Part shown: piece by piece, positions 14,391 through 26,371 of the stretch
Numbering within the stretch: the first letter of the stretch is position 1
Layout of the letters: each line of letters opens with the position of its first letter
Source of the DNA: Vitis vinifera
Lineage: Eukaryota; Streptophyta; Magnoliopsida; Vitales; Vitaceae
Reading direction: 5' to 3'
Assembly (NCBI RefSeq): GCF_030704535.1
Contig: NC_081821.1
Coordinates: 6,215,001 to 6,279,000, forward strand
Length of the DNA stretch: 64,000 bases
The notes under the pieces: generated by a model
What the model was told of the DNA's origin: nothing
Seen by the model: only the letters and a program-made list of their open reading frames with translations
Databases searched by the model: none
Program-made: the position numbers and the translations under genes

Positions 14391-14452
14391 AAAGATAACA
14401 AGAGTCTTTCTGTGTTTTATCTATCAAAAAAAAAAAAGATAACAAGAGTCTT
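14391..14452 (+). mobile_element. Micro-insertion of a LINE tail with 18 bp target duplication
   Basis: AAAGATAACAAGAGTCTT occurs at 14391-14408 and again at 14435-14452. Between them lies a 26 bp insert, TCTGTGTTTTATCTATC plus an A-run. The TATCTATC-A(n) ending matches the 3' ends of the L1 LINEs in this window (for example at 33628-33650). It is best read as an L1-type copy truncated to its last bases. It falls in the likely 5' leader of the germin-like gene. Confidence 0.8.
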
Positions 14453-14467
14453 GAATTCAGAGGGCTT

Positions 14468-15145
14468 ATGGTTTCCAGGATGACTTCTTCAACCTCACCC
14501 TTGTCTCTAATATTCAGCTTACTGGTTTATGTGGTTCTCCCCTTGGTTAGCAGGTCTGCAGACTCTGATCCACTGCAGGACTTTTGTATTGCAGATTTGA
14601 ATGCCACAGTAATTGTTAATGGCTTTCCATGCAAACCTGCATCTGCAGTGACTTCAGATGATTTCTTCTTTGATGGGCTAAGCAAAGAGGGGAGCACGGC
14701 CAATATCTTTGGATCTAGTGTGACTAGAGGGAATGTTCTCTCGTTTCCAGGGGTCAACACTCTCGGGATCTCAATGAACCGGGTGGACATTGCTCCAGGT
14801 GGAATGAACGCACCCCACTGGCATCCTCGCTCAAGCGAGTCTGGGGTGGTCATTCAGGGGAGGGTCCTGGTAGGATTTATGACAACTGGGAATGTGTTTT
14901 ACTCGAAAAATTTGACTGTTGGGCAGATGTTTGTGATTCCAATAGGGCTTGTGCACTTTCAGCAGAACATTGGAGAGGAGAAAGCCCTTCTTTTTACAGC
15001 TTTCAACAGTCAAAATCCTGGATCTGTGGTTGCCTCTGTGAATCTATTCGGATCAACACCTTCCATTCCTAATGATGTGTTGACCAAGGCCTTCCAGGTA
15101 GATGCTAATGTTGTCAATGGCATTAAATCCAAGTTTGGTTCTTAA
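14468..15145 (+). CDS. Germin-like protein, secreted cupin
   Basis: A single-exon gene of 225 residues, the usual length for the family. A signal peptide covers about residues 1-30 (hydrophobic LIFSLLVYVVLPLV, likely cut before ADSDPLQDF). The germin N-terminal cysteine pair is Cys40 and Cys55. The metal site is complete: His117, His119 and Glu124 in the first cupin box and His163 in the second (GQMFVIPIGLVHFQQN). N-glycosylation sites are possible at Asn45 and Asn148. Germin-like proteins are hexameric manganese cell-wall proteins, some with superoxide dismutase or oxalate oxidase activity; which applies here cannot be told from sequence. Met1 is used because it lies upstream of Met5 and both keep the signal peptide. 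Both flanks carry small LINE-tail insertions. Confidence 0.94.
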   Translation: MVSRMTSSTSPLSLIFSLLVYVVLPLVSRSADSDPLQDFCIADLNATVIVNGFPCKPASAVTSDDFFFDGLSKEGSTANIFGSSVTRGNVLSFPGVNTLGISMNRVDIAPGGMNAPHWHPRSSESGVVIQGRVLVGFMTTGNVFYSKNLTVGQMFVIPIGLVHFQQNIGEEKALLFTAFNSQNPGSVVASVNLFGSTPSIPNDVLTKAFQVDANVVNGIKSKFGS

Positions 15146-15179
15146 GCAGTCTGTCCCTCTCTCCCTCTCTCTATCCCCT

Positions 15180-15339
15180 CTTCTCCTACAGACACAGCTC
15201 CATCTTTTTTTTTTTTTTTGATAGGTTACAGACACAGCTCCATCTATTGTAATCATTTTTATGTTGGCCTCCGTTGGCTCTTCTCCTACACACACAGCTC
15301 CATGTATTGTAATCATTTTTATGTTGGCCTCCATTGGCT
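15180..15339. repeat. 60 bp tandem duplication in the 3' flank of the germin-like gene, first copy interrupted
   Basis: Unit 1 (15180-15279) and unit 2 (15280-15339) share CTTCTCCTACA, the ACACAGCTCCAT block and the ATTGTAATCATTTTTATGTT block. Unit 1 is 40 bases longer because it holds the retro-insertion at 15187-15245. The pair probably lies in the 3' UTR. Confidence 0.88.
15187..15245 (-). mobile_element. Micro-insertion of a LINE tail with 19 bp target duplication
   Basis: TACAGACACAGCTCCATCT occurs at 15187-15205 and 15227-15245. The 21 bp insert between them reads ACCTATC followed by an A-run on the minus strand. The same ACCTATC-A ending closes the LINE at 62929-62940. It is an extremely 5'-truncated L1-type insertion about 40 bases past the stop codon. 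Confidence 0.8.
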
Positions 15340-16028
15340 ATCAATAATAATCACTACAGGGATTGTTGGTACTATAATCAAGAAAGTTCTACCAAGTGTA
15401 TGGAATTTTAAAGTAAAAATGCCTAGGGATCATACCAGAATTATTGACATGGCACAGGCCTTTGTACCCTAGTAAGATCCAGAGGACCAGATTTCAGGGT
15501 CTACACAAAAGTAAACTATAAGTGGGCAAAAGGTACAAATTCACTATGTTTTCAGTGGCTTCAGAATTTAGTATTATGTAGGTGCAGTATCAATTTTAGG
15601 ATTTTTGTGCCCGTCGCGTGTGTCGTTTCTATGATGCTATGATTCTAGGAATAATGACATTTCAATTTTCTTATTACCAACTGGAAACGAAACTTAACAT
15701 CTGAAAGGGAACCAGAAATTCTTTTAAGGCACATCCTTGGTTACATATATTAATGTTTAGATACTACATTCACCATTTGGTGACTGGTACAATATTAAGT
15801 ACAGTAAATTTGAGTTAGATGACACATACTGAGATGGAATGCATTTTTCGATGGAAGATTTAGGTTTCTGATTACAAATGCAAGGACTGACACATATTTA
15901 GGAAGCATGGCTCTGGATAACATGTAGAAGCCAACAACAAAGTGGTCCTAGACTTCAGGAAACATGTTGAAGAATTAATTTTGCTGCTCGGTTCCCCTAT
16001 TGCCCATTGATGACAGTTCTCTATAACA
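15340..16028. other. Spacer between two convergent genes
   Basis: It holds the 3' flanks of the germin-like gene (+) and the bHLH gene (-). No coding region or repeat was recognised. Confidence 0.5.
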
Positions 16029-19000
16029 CTAGGATGCTCTTTCAATACTGCCACCAACCTGCATATGTAGCCATTCAGGTTGCGATCCTTGAGCATATTC
16101 CCTGGTTGCTTGTGATCCATATATCATTGCAGCAGCATCAAATGTCTGTACCCCAAGCTGATGCACCATATTGACTAGTTAGAACTTTGAAGAATAATGC
16201 AGTATACACCCTCTATTAAAACCTTTATACCAACAATGTTTATGGCAAATATAAACCCTCTATCAAAATATTGTCTTCCTATATATTTCTCTCTTGGTTC
16301 ATGCCTCCTTTGGGAAAGCTTACTTTTTGCTTTAATAAGAAACAGAAGCCATAATTTTAAAGAGGCAACCATAGTATGATTGGAGTTCAATGAACATGAA
16401 ATAACTTCCTATATAAGTTAAAAGAGAACTTCTACAAGAAACAACAGTATCTTGGCATTAAGCTCCTTTTTAAACCATAAGCTCTTTTCCTAAACTTACC
16501 CCAACACATTCAAGAGTGAAGGCAACTGGAAGCAGGATGTTCTCTACCCAAATCCATTATTTTAAGTTTCATTTAGGAAGAATATACAATCAAAATGGTA
16601 ATACTGAACTTGAAAAAACCAATATGTTTAACATGGCTGCAGAGTGAGGGCAACTGGAAGCAGGATGTTCAGGGAAGACACATGACAAGGTTAGAATAGA
16701 ACAATGTTTTCTTGAGAATAACTGATTGCACCAACAGGTGATGTGATCATATGGCATGGCCATGCTGCATGGGTAAGTAGTTGACTGTTCAGGTTCAAAG
16801 TTCTTGAAAAATAATTGGAAGGCTGAAAATGAAGTGTTAAGAGGAAGCAAGAAGGATCTGAATGAACTATTATTTAAAACAGAATACGATGCCACATAGA
16901 GAGAAATGGCAAAACATGATTCAAGTGGCTACCTTTTATGGCAGCGCTTTTTGGTACCCGATTGTATATGCCATCTTGTGTACCTTAGTGTATAGCATCG
17001 TTTTTTTATATTTATAAAATCTACCAATTTACTTATCAAGAAAAAGATTCAAGTGGCTGGACCACAAACATTCATAATCACATGCTATGGTGGAGACAAG
17101 ATTGTAGTCAGTGAACTAGAATAAAAAAGATGAAAGGACATGGACATGGCTTTGCTGATGACAAAAATCTACAAAAAGAGACAATACAACAAATATGGCA
17201 AAGCTGTGGTCCATCATTTTCCAAAAAAGGATCCAAATACCACATTTGTGGAAAAACCATCATTTCGAATGGTGAACATGGAACTGAATATCATAGGAAG
17301 TTATGATTAAGAATTTCACTTTGCATTTGGGGGAAAATTGGAGGAAATGCTTCAAATCCTGTCAATGATGAAATATTGATAATCTCTAAACAAACGTTAC
17401 ATTAATTATCTGCAATAAGACAACCTTAGATCATAAATTGCTTGTGGGAAGTTAAAATGATATTATAAAACATGAATAAGGGATTCATAGTTATGATTCC
17501 ATACAACTATTAAGTTGAGCATAACGCAAAATAGCATTTAAACCATAATCACAAAAATAAGATGTCAATCTTTTGTTTCAATAAGAGGCTCAACAAAAAT
17601 AGTTCAGCAAAAGTTCTGAAATTTGAAAATCAACAATGATCTACTTCATTTTCCGAACCTTTAAATCTTGCAAAATGTTACATGTAGAAAGCAGTTTGCC
17701 TTTTTCTTTCAAATCTTGCAATGGAATTAGGTTGGTTTTTTTTCTTTCTTTTTCCTTCTTTTATTTTTTTATTTTTTTATGTATTATAGGCAAACAATTA
17801 ATATATAGGAATCGGGTTGGCATTTATAAAATATTTAACAAATCAAGCAATTAAAATTTCCTCTTGGTCTTCTCTATTAGAAATAACCCATTTCCAGAAA
17901 GAGGGGAGAGGAGGGGGGCAGGAGGAAGGAAATCAACCAACTGAATTTTCAGGTTGATGACCATTATAACCCATTGTGTGGGATTCATAAACAACGTACC
18001 CATCTTGTGGGGTTCATAGACAATGTGCAATCTTTTATTTTCTCAATGAGAAGCAACGGTTTTCACAATAATAAGTTAAGGCCTATAAGCATTTCCCAAA
18101 GTTAAATACAAGAAAATAGTCCCATGCCATTTGTATCAGTAGCTTTTTATTTAATGATATGATAAGTAATCATTCAATATATTAGCACTTACATCTTTCA
18201 AAGGAAATCCTTCAACAGTATGGTTCATCCTTGAATTAACTGCTTCAAGCTTCATTGACAGGAACTACAGCAACCAATTTATAAAGCAAAAATTCAGGTC
18301 CAGAAGAGTTGAAGGACAACAACATAAAACAAGCCTAAGTATTCACAGGAAATGACGATAGATACCTCAACTTGACGCTGTAGTGACTGGATGTAGTTGA
18401 TTATCTCATCAAGGACAAGTGCTTTTCCAATAACCTAATCAAATGAAAAATGCCCCGACATATAGTCGATAAGAAGAGTATTTAGTTCAAAAGAAATTGA
18501 AATTACAACTCTCATTAAAACCTTGGAGTGTTTACTAAAACATATTTAAAAGAACCCTAACCATGAAATTATAAAAGGGGGAAATAGAACAGAACCAAGT
18601 CTCCACCTTGATAAAAAATCTCTTACTATGCCAATATTCTTAAGATATAGGACTAGCAAAACAAATCAAGTAATAACAAACACCTTATTACATCCAGGAA
18701 CCAAATCTTGAAGAATCTTCATCCTCTCACTGATCTTTTCTCTCCTAGCCTGCCAAGTATAAACTATTTATGTAAGCAACATCTTCCCAGATCCCATTGA
18801 TAATCTATGTTATACTTCATCACACATATCAAATACAATTGGAATATGATGTTAACATTAATATAAACCGATACTCCTATGCATCGGCACCTGGATCTAG
18901 AGTTCCATGAAAGTCCTATTCGCTTTAATTTAGGCATTTGAGGAACAACCAAAAAGCAGAAGATCAAGAGCGTATAGAACTGCATTACTCGCTCTGCTAG

Positions 19001-19927
19001 ACTATGGCTATCAGTAGCTTGACCCCTTCTTGCTCTCACATGGATATAGTCTTGCTTAGACTGCTCAGCAGGTTTAGATTCTTCAGCGGGCTTTTCACCA
19101 GCCACTGAACTAGCTTCTAATTCTGCTTTTGAACCACCATTTTCATCAGGAGTTCTTGATATTTTCATACGTTTACCATTCGATGCATTCTGTTTTGACA
19201 TGAAAAGGGGGAAAATCATTACTACCAAATTAAAAAACAAACCATTCAGTATCATACATCTCAGTTCTAGAAAATCTTAAATTCCGCACCATTAATTGAC
19301 CATCAAAACTCCCATTGTCAAAGGCAAATCACAATACAAAATTGAATTGCAAGAAATTATTCTCAGATCAATGGTTATGGTTCGTCAAAATTTCCCACGT
19401 ACTAATTACCAAAATGTCAATTTTGGTTGCTGAGAAAATGTAGGAAAAGATAAGGAATCGAAATTTCCAGTCTTAAGATCCTTGTTATTTACAACCCAGA
19501 AAATAAAAAATTAAATACAAGTTAAAAGTTTTTTTCATTTTCCCTCCCTACATAGAAAAATGAAAAAGGAGACTCCCGTTAGAATTGAAATAGAGAAGTG
19601 AATACCAACCATGCCACTGCCACTACTAGTAGAAACAATCTTGGAAGACTCATCCTCCGAACTCACATCCCTCCTCTTCCTTCCACCGCCACGACTCCCA
19701 CTCTGCTCCGTCACAGTCGATTCATCAACAGACACGTCACGATTTGCAGAGCTATCTGCAAATTGACCCATAATTTGGCCAAAATTAGCGATCCTGAGAC
19801 CCAACCCGGCAGTGGGTTCCCCAATTGCAGAGGCAGAGTTGACGGGAAAAGGCCAAATCTCAGCTAGTGAGTAGGCGGAGGGATTGGCCGCAGAGAAGGA
19901 AGACTCATTGATGAGTGGAGGATCCAT
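16029..19927 (-). CDS. bHLH transcription factor, bHLH79-like, 6 exons
   Basis: Exons on the minus strand are 19927-19610, 19189-18989, 18749-18684, 18434-18366, 18264-18193 and 16157-16029, giving 284 residues with all junctions GT/AG and in phase. The N-terminus MDPPLINESSFSAANPSAYS and the acidic, Ser-rich middle match what I recall of Arabidopsis bHLH79. The basic region (RARRGQATDSHSLAER, then ARREKI) ends exon 2 and opens exon 3. It keeps the His, Glu and Arg that contact an E-box. Helix 1 is in exon 3 (SERMKILQDLVPGC), the loop and helix 2 in exon 4 (IGKALVLDEIINYIQSLQRQ). The C-terminal QPEWLHMQVGG is shared by this subfamily. It is a nuclear DNA-binding dimer, related to growth regulators of the BEE/CIB group. 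Intron 5 is 2 kb and carries a LINE fragment. Confidence 0.93.
16514..16670. repeat. Pair of 29 bp direct repeats in intron 5 of the bHLH gene
   Basis: 16514-16542 and 16642-16670 are identical except for one base (GAGTGAAGGCAACTGGAAGC and onward). The spacer between them looks unrelated. A target duplication around a ~100 bp insert is one possible explanation, but no tail is present. Confidence 0.6.
16918..17058 (+). mobile_element. Short L1-type 3' end with 13 bp target duplication in intron 5 of the bHLH gene
   Basis: GATTCAAGTGGCT occurs at 16918-16930 and 17046-17058. The 115 bp between them resembles an L1 3' UTR (GTGTACCTTAGTGTATAGC ... TTACTTATCAAGAAAAA). It lies antisense to the host gene. 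Confidence 0.78.
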
Positions 19928-20240
19928 TTGAACAACCCAGAATTCATAAAAGGGGCTTCCAATTCCAAACCCGAGTCTGAGAACTGGGTGAAAGACTGAG
20001 TTTGATTCTAGGAATTTCGAAGTGAATAACTGGGTGTGTCGTTGTATTTAAGAAGAGAATTGGGGGTGAGTCCAGAGAAAATTGATGATAATGAAAGAGA
20101 GTGAGACAGACATTAGAGAGAGAAAGTAGAGAGAGTGAAGAACCCGCAATAAGGAGATACAGACCGGGTGTTTGGTTATAGGGGTTGTGATGCCTCCGAT
20201 CAGGACAGGGTCATCATAGACTGGGTTAACCACATCCGAA
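19928..20240 (-). promoter_or_regulatory. 5' leader and promoter region of the bHLH gene
   Basis: The DNA just upstream of the start codon is rich in CT repeats on the coding strand (CTCTCTCTAATGTC type, 20070-20140), common in plant 5' leaders. No TATA box was identified with confidence. Confidence 0.4.
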
Positions 20241-23200
20241 GAAAAATAATTTTAATTCCTTTATGTTGGTTAATATAGAATAATAAAAGAAATTCTTATC
20301 CGAATCATTTTTTTTATGTCAATTTGATTCTAAAAATGTTTTTAATTTTCTTAAAAATATTTTCTAAAATTATTATTAAATAAATTAAAAAAAAATAAAT
20401 ATCACATTTACTTAAAATAAATTATTTGAAAAAAAAATTTCATTAAAAAATAATTAAAAGTAAATAAAAAAGACCGAAAAAAAAAGAATACATATAAATT
20501 GTAAAAATAAGATAAAGCTAAATTTAATAAATATGTATTTAAAATTTGAATAATCTTTTATTTGTTTAACAAAATTAGAAGGGTGAATGAAAATTTTTCT
20601 TTGTTTTTTTTTTTGAATTTTCAGCTTTAAATAAAAGCTAACATTCAAATTATAATTTTCAAAAAATATCATTATTAAAATACTTTAGGCATATGAAAGA
20701 TAATAATAACGTTAAAAACATGTTTAATATCCAATTTATTAAAAGAAAATTCAAATAATTTTTAAATATTATAAATTTTATAATTATTTCATATTTTTTA
20801 TTTATTAATTTTTATTAAAATAAATAAATAAAATTAATTTTTTAAAACAGCTCATAAGAAGTCTTAATTTGAAAAATAAATAAATAAATAAACGAACAAC
20901 TCATACAAAAAGACAATTTTGGGAACTAAATTCAAAATGTAATAGATTTGTTGGGATTTCGGAGTAGTGCGCACTGCACCCGCTGCGTTCTCTAGTCTGA
21001 TGAGAGTTAGGCTTTCCTAGAGCTCCAGTCGCGGCCGTAGATATATGTATGTACACGCGTGATTTGTTTTTTTTTCTACTTTTTAATTGCCCAATGTATT
21101 TGACCTAATTACGAAAATATCAAGACCAAAATCATACTGGATGTGGCGAGTATCATCCTCTGTTTCATACTCGCAGGCGTGTGCTAGGATTGTTAAGGTA
21201 TTTTTACCGAGATTTTAAAAATGCCCAGGCAGAATCACTTCCTAAATTGAATGATAGATAATCTAATTTGATATAGCCATAGGTTTGATTGCAAAATTCT
21301 AATTTTTTTGAAAAATAAAAGAAACAAAAATCTCTAAAATTTTATAAAAAAACTAATAAATTTAGGGTCTATTTGGCAACTGTTTTTAAAAATAATTTTC
21401 AAAAACAGTTTTTAAAAATAATTCTCAATAACAATTTTTAAGAACAAATTTTGAAAAATTGTTTTTTGATGTATTGTAAAAAAAAATCTGTTTAAAAATC
21501 TAAAATATTTTTAACATGTTGTTAATATTTTTAAATATATTTTAAAAATAATTTTTATGTCTAATATTTTATTTTTAATCATTGTATATATTTTTATAAT
21601 TAGTTTTTAAAAATCAAGTAAAAAAAATAAAAAGTAATTAAAATATGTTATCTGAAAATACTTTATTGAAACATAAAATATTTTTTAATTATCAAACATA
21701 TTTTTATAGTTTTTGTTATGAAAAATAAAAAATTGTCGTTCAAAATAGCTAAATTTCATATTCAAATCATTTATGGCCAATGCCAAATATGTAAATAAAC
21801 ACAACATGAGTGGCAAATTTATGAAAACTTCCTTTTTATTTTATGAAATCAAAAGGTTTAATTTCATATTCAAACCAATGTGGGTCCAATGCCAAATTTT
21901 ATGTAAATAAGCACAATGTGAGGGGCAAAGTTATGAAATATCTTGTTTGCAAAATTTTCTTTAGACATGTACCTAATTAATTTGTATTGTTTTATGATGG
22001 GACTAGGAATTAAATGATTAAGATAGTCCTAAAATTGATTGTGATGAACCTTTGGATTAAGCCTCATGATATGTTGCACCTTACATAGTCTAAATAATTA
22101 CACATAACAAACAAAGTGTGTTCATGAATTTGTTTTAGCTTGTATATATATATTTTGAAACCGACAATTTGATATAATAATAAATGAAGAATCGGGTTTT
22201 TTTAAATGTCAACTTCATCAAACTTCATAAATACACTTAATGTGCTTTTTATTTATGTAAAGTGAGAGCAAAGAGCTTGCAAGAAAAATGTAGTCGGGAT
22301 TCTTAAGATGGTGTAAATGATATCGGAATAGAAAATAAGAATTATTAATATATTTAGATTATCTTTTAAAGTAAAAATAGAAGTAAAAAGTTCATTATTT
22401 TGAAAAACAAATCTTGTTCATATTAAGATTTTGATTTTTCTCTTCTGCATGGTAAGTGCTTTTATTCTTAATTTTTTTTTTTTATTCCTATTCTCATTTA
22501 TCAAAACACATCTTTTATCTCTATTCGGATTCTCCTATGCCAAACCTTGGTATAGGAGAATAAGAATATGGTGTTTGATTTATGAGAAAAGGAACGGAAG
22601 TAAGAAAGTGAATCATGATACCATGTATAGAATCGGAATCAAAATCTCAAAGGATTAGGATTTAGTTCTCCTACTAATGAATTTTTTTTTTTTTTGTTCC
22701 TATTCCTGTTTTAAGAAACAATCCAAACACATTAACGTATGAAAATAAGAAATCATGGACATGAAACGAGAGGAGTTGGTTTCCAATCTCATTCTAAGGA
22801 GGGAGATTGCCGGTAAGCAAAGGATTGACAATTTCAGAGACGTAGAAGATAAAATCTTTGCATTTGCTTTTGTTAAAAACTAGTGCCTAACTTGGCTAGC
22901 AAAAGTATAAGATTTAGTTAAGCACATCGTGTCACTAGAAAGGGTCTTCTAGCCATGCTTAACGTGGCATCACCAATGTGTGGCTCTGCTTGTTTTCACT
23001 ACAAACATTGACTGGTATATTTTGTGTTAGTGATGGCTATTGAGATGACTAACACCTTCCCACAACTCTCTCAATGCGGGTTTTCAGCACATGCCCAAAA
23101 AGCAATTTGGCGTAAAAAGCAGTGAGAGTATCATTTTCATGGTCATCTGTTGTCCACATCACATAAAATACATAATCAAAATACCCACAAAGAGTCATGC

Positions 23201-25395
23201 TACTAATGGGAAAAATGCCCACTGTTACATAAAGTATGGCACCGTGCCATCACCTCCAAGACCATAAGAGAAGGTTTGTTACCAGCGGTGCTTAATGGCA
23301 AATGGCGGAGAGGAGGAGATGCCCATGAAGTGACCCTAACCCAGAACTTGTCTATACCTGGAATTCAACAAGTTCCTTTCACCCAAGACATTAGTTCAAT
23401 TGGGATTAGGATGGGGCCTGGTTGGTAGGTTTGGGTTTGGATTCTTATGGGAATTGGTACTATTTTCCATTGTCTTAGCCACAAGAAAGAAAAACAAGGA
23501 AGAAACCAAGTTTTTATGTGGAAAGGGTCCAGGTAAAATGTGGTGTAAAAGCAAGTTACAAGGAAGGCTGTTTACCCATTTGTGTCCAAGGATTGTCCTA
23601 TAGAATTTAAGAAAAATAGTATGCCAATGCCTCTTTCATGAAAAGTGTCGCCTCTGTACATACCATTGAGCTAGTCAAATTTTCCCCTGCAGGACTATAT
23701 GTGGTAGCAAGGCTAATGGATATTATTAGCTAACTTCTCACAGGTCACAAGCTTAAACTTCTGGGAAATGGGGTTTGAAGTTTGATTACTTGCATGCTTT
23801 AAGTTATGGGTTCAGTGCCTCCTCTATTTGTTTTGAAGCAGATGTGAGAGTAGTTGCTTAGTTTTTATCAGTTGAGCTTGAGGGATAAGACTCTTCCTAA
23901 CATTTGAGACCTTGGCTACCCCTTGAGGGCCCTCACTAACAGAGCCATGATGCCCCACTTCTTGATTGGCTGGTACAAAGGCCCCCTATGCCCAAGCTGC
24001 ATAAACTCATTGGGTCCCCATACAACCCTCAAAAGGTCAGATAATGAATGTCCTTTGCGGCACCCAACAATGATCAACACTGTAAAATTGAAAAAAAAAA
24101 AGAGGGAAAAAAAGAAGAAGAAAGAAACAGGAAACCTAATCACACTAGCGTGTCTGGGTGCTATGATTTTTGGTGGACTAATCATTCAGAGAAGGCCACC
24201 AGAAGCGAAGCTGCAAATTGTGGAAGAAACAAACTATAAGAGAAGCTGGAGGCTTCTGGAGATTGAAGTAAGTCCAGGCAACTGCTTTCTTGGATCAATA
24301 CAATTATAATAAACATTTTCTTATGACAAGTCAAAGAAAGAATGTGCATTCAAGTATCACATTAATTGACCATTGGATATGGTATACAATAATCATGTGT
24401 AGGGACATGACTCCTTTATCATTCTCAGAGTGAGCTGCCTGTGAAGTTATTGAGTATCAGGGCATTGCCCTTTCTCTGGGTAACCAGACCTGGGCTGTTT
24501 TAATGACCAATAACACCAAGCATGCCATGTCTATTAAGGAGTGACACTGCAATCGATCATCACCCCATTAAAAAGGAAACTCACCTGTGATGGAATTGGT
24601 AAGGCGATGTGAAAATTTTACATTTGTAAAATTTGCAAGTGAACAGTTTGGGATCAGTACAGGAAAAATTGGACCAGAAGTTGCATTTTCACATGAAAGC
24701 TCATCCTTTCTGCTGTCAAAAATTGAAAACTCTTCCCTCCAAGATTTTTTTTTTTTTTTTTTTTAGTGGGCATTGTAGGATTACCATATAACCTTACCTG
24801 TGATTCAATGCTGAGAATATTGATCACTCATATTATCTACTCCATGGAGGAGACAAACCAGAGGACTTTCCAATGAAAATGGCTCACATGGTTTCATGAG
24901 GACATGGAGTCTGGAAATTTGGGATTTACCACCCTGGTATTCATGGATTCACGAGCCATGGTTCCTTTTTCTTGTTAGGACCATTCCTCAGGCATTGGAC
25001 CACCCTAGGTTTGCTTTATCGTTACTCCACCACATCACCAATGTAAGAAGTCACTTCATGGACTGAGCATTCAAGTTGTACAGTGCATATATTTCAATCA
25101 AGTAAAGAGGAAAAAGAAAACTAGAAATTTGAAAGATGATCTAATTGCATAATGCGTAGGGGCTGGTAGTAAATGGGTTATTATATTATATATATCTAAA
25201 CCCTGAAAGTATACAACTCAAAAAGGTTTCTTTTGATGACAAGAGAACAATGGAAAGAGAGAAGTCTTCTATGCATTCCTGAGAAAAACCATGTACAAGC
25301 TGCAGAGGAGACAGCACTAGTGCTTGCTTGGCTCTTGGTTTTCAAAATTTTTCTATACCAGAAAGCTGTGAGATCCAGCTTCCAAGTTGTCCACC
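20241..25395. other. Gene-poor, AT-rich region with MITE-like segments
   Basis: No gene could be supported. 20270-20940 is extremely AT-rich. 20950-21060 is a short GC-richer island of unknown origin (contains GTGCGCACTGCACCCGCTGC). 21362-21760 begins like a common plant hAT MITE (GGGTCTATTTGGCAACTG) but lacks a clear right end. 22480-22740 holds a palindromic MITE-like segment. 22750-25395 shows only short, unconvincing open frames and poly-T/purine tracts. The last few hundred bases are the 3' flank of the dynein light chain gene. Confidence 0.5.
22529..22561. repeat. Hairpin at the centre of a palindromic MITE-like segment
   Basis: ATTCTCCTATGCCAA and TTGGTATAGGAGAAT form two 15 bp arms with one mismatch, around a 3 bp loop. 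Outward, both sides continue as related AT-rich inverted sequence (TTATCAAAACACATC on the left, GGTGTTTGATTTATGAG on the right), as in a MITE built from head-to-head halves. Confidence 0.7.
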
Positions 25396-26371
25396 TCAAT
25401 CTGCTCTCTGTACAGCGGTCTTAAACAAGAGGATATACAACTTGTGATCCATTGCGAAATACATAAACCCTCCAACTGAATGTGTTACAAAGGACCCAAA
25501 GCTTGTCCCAACAATACAATGCCATGCTGGTCCATATACCCCATCAAATTCCTGCAAAAAATCATAACCCCCACCATACCATATACCCTTTAGTCAATCA
25601 CTGACCCACAATTCAAAAACTAGACCCAAGAAATGGAAAATTTGAAAAATTGAAACACCCATGTAATCAAAATCCCAAGAATGATCAATTTGAAGTGCCA
25701 TTAGGTACCTTCTTTAGAGTCATGGCAAGGGTCTTGGAAGTGAACTTCTCCAAGCTGTCATAAGCATTCCTTGCACAATCCACAGCATGGATCTGCATAA
25801 AGGGTGGCATGTCAACAGACACAACTTTCACCCCAGTGCTGGCCAAGAAACCAGCTAACTCAACTTGTGAGCAGCAGAAAGATCTTCTCCTGCCAAGAGA
25901 AAAAGAAGGCCGCCTCATGATATCATGTCCATGTCCCTGTTGAGATTCTTTTTCTTTGGCTACTTTCAATACTTTGTTGATATCATTGACTTCTTTAGAG
26001 GACAGTTTCTTGATATCGCGCCTGTCCTGAGATTCTTTCTTCTCCTTTTCTTTCTTCACTGGAGACTTCTTCAGCCTCTCCTTGCTTTCAGCTGGGGGTG
26101 GTGCATCCATTTTTGCTGCAGGCGCTGCGTGCTTGCGGTTTGGCTTGATGATAAAAGCATTGGAGGAGTCAGCACCTATGAGGGAAACTGTCATGGCCTT
26201 AGCCTGCAAACGGGTGTCCACACGAGGCGGCGGATTGTTGGGTTTAAGGGAAGTGTGGAGTCTGTGCCGGGAGAAATGGTTTGAGATTTTGTGGGCAGAG
26301 GGATCTGAGAGAGCAGAGGTGGAGGAGGGGGTGGAGGAGGATTTGGGGTGCTTTTTGCGTGTGGGATCCAT
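25396..26371 (-). CDS. Dynein light chain LC8-type protein with long N-terminal extension, 2 exons
   Basis: Exon 1 is 26371-25709 and exon 2 is 25551-25396, encoding 272 residues. The last ~85 residues are a full LC8 fold: [20 protein letters not shown] in exon 1, then [20 protein letters not shown], the [11 protein letters not shown] strand and LYILLFKT in exon 2. The intron falls just before the FD-x-x-Y-x-P-x-WHCIVG motif. The first ~180 residues are low in complexity, basic and Ser/Lys-rich, probably disordered. Plants lack flagellar-type dynein heavy chains in this lineage, so such proteins are thought to act as LC8 dimerisation hubs. A class of extended LC8-like proteins exists in plants. 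The ATG at 26371 opens the frame. The specific partner is unknown. Confidence 0.9.

Noticed and set aside
23916-24309. Overlapping frames on both strands as a small gene
   Set aside because: The frames are interrupted by Lys/Phe homopolymer-like runs from a purine tract and match no family I know.
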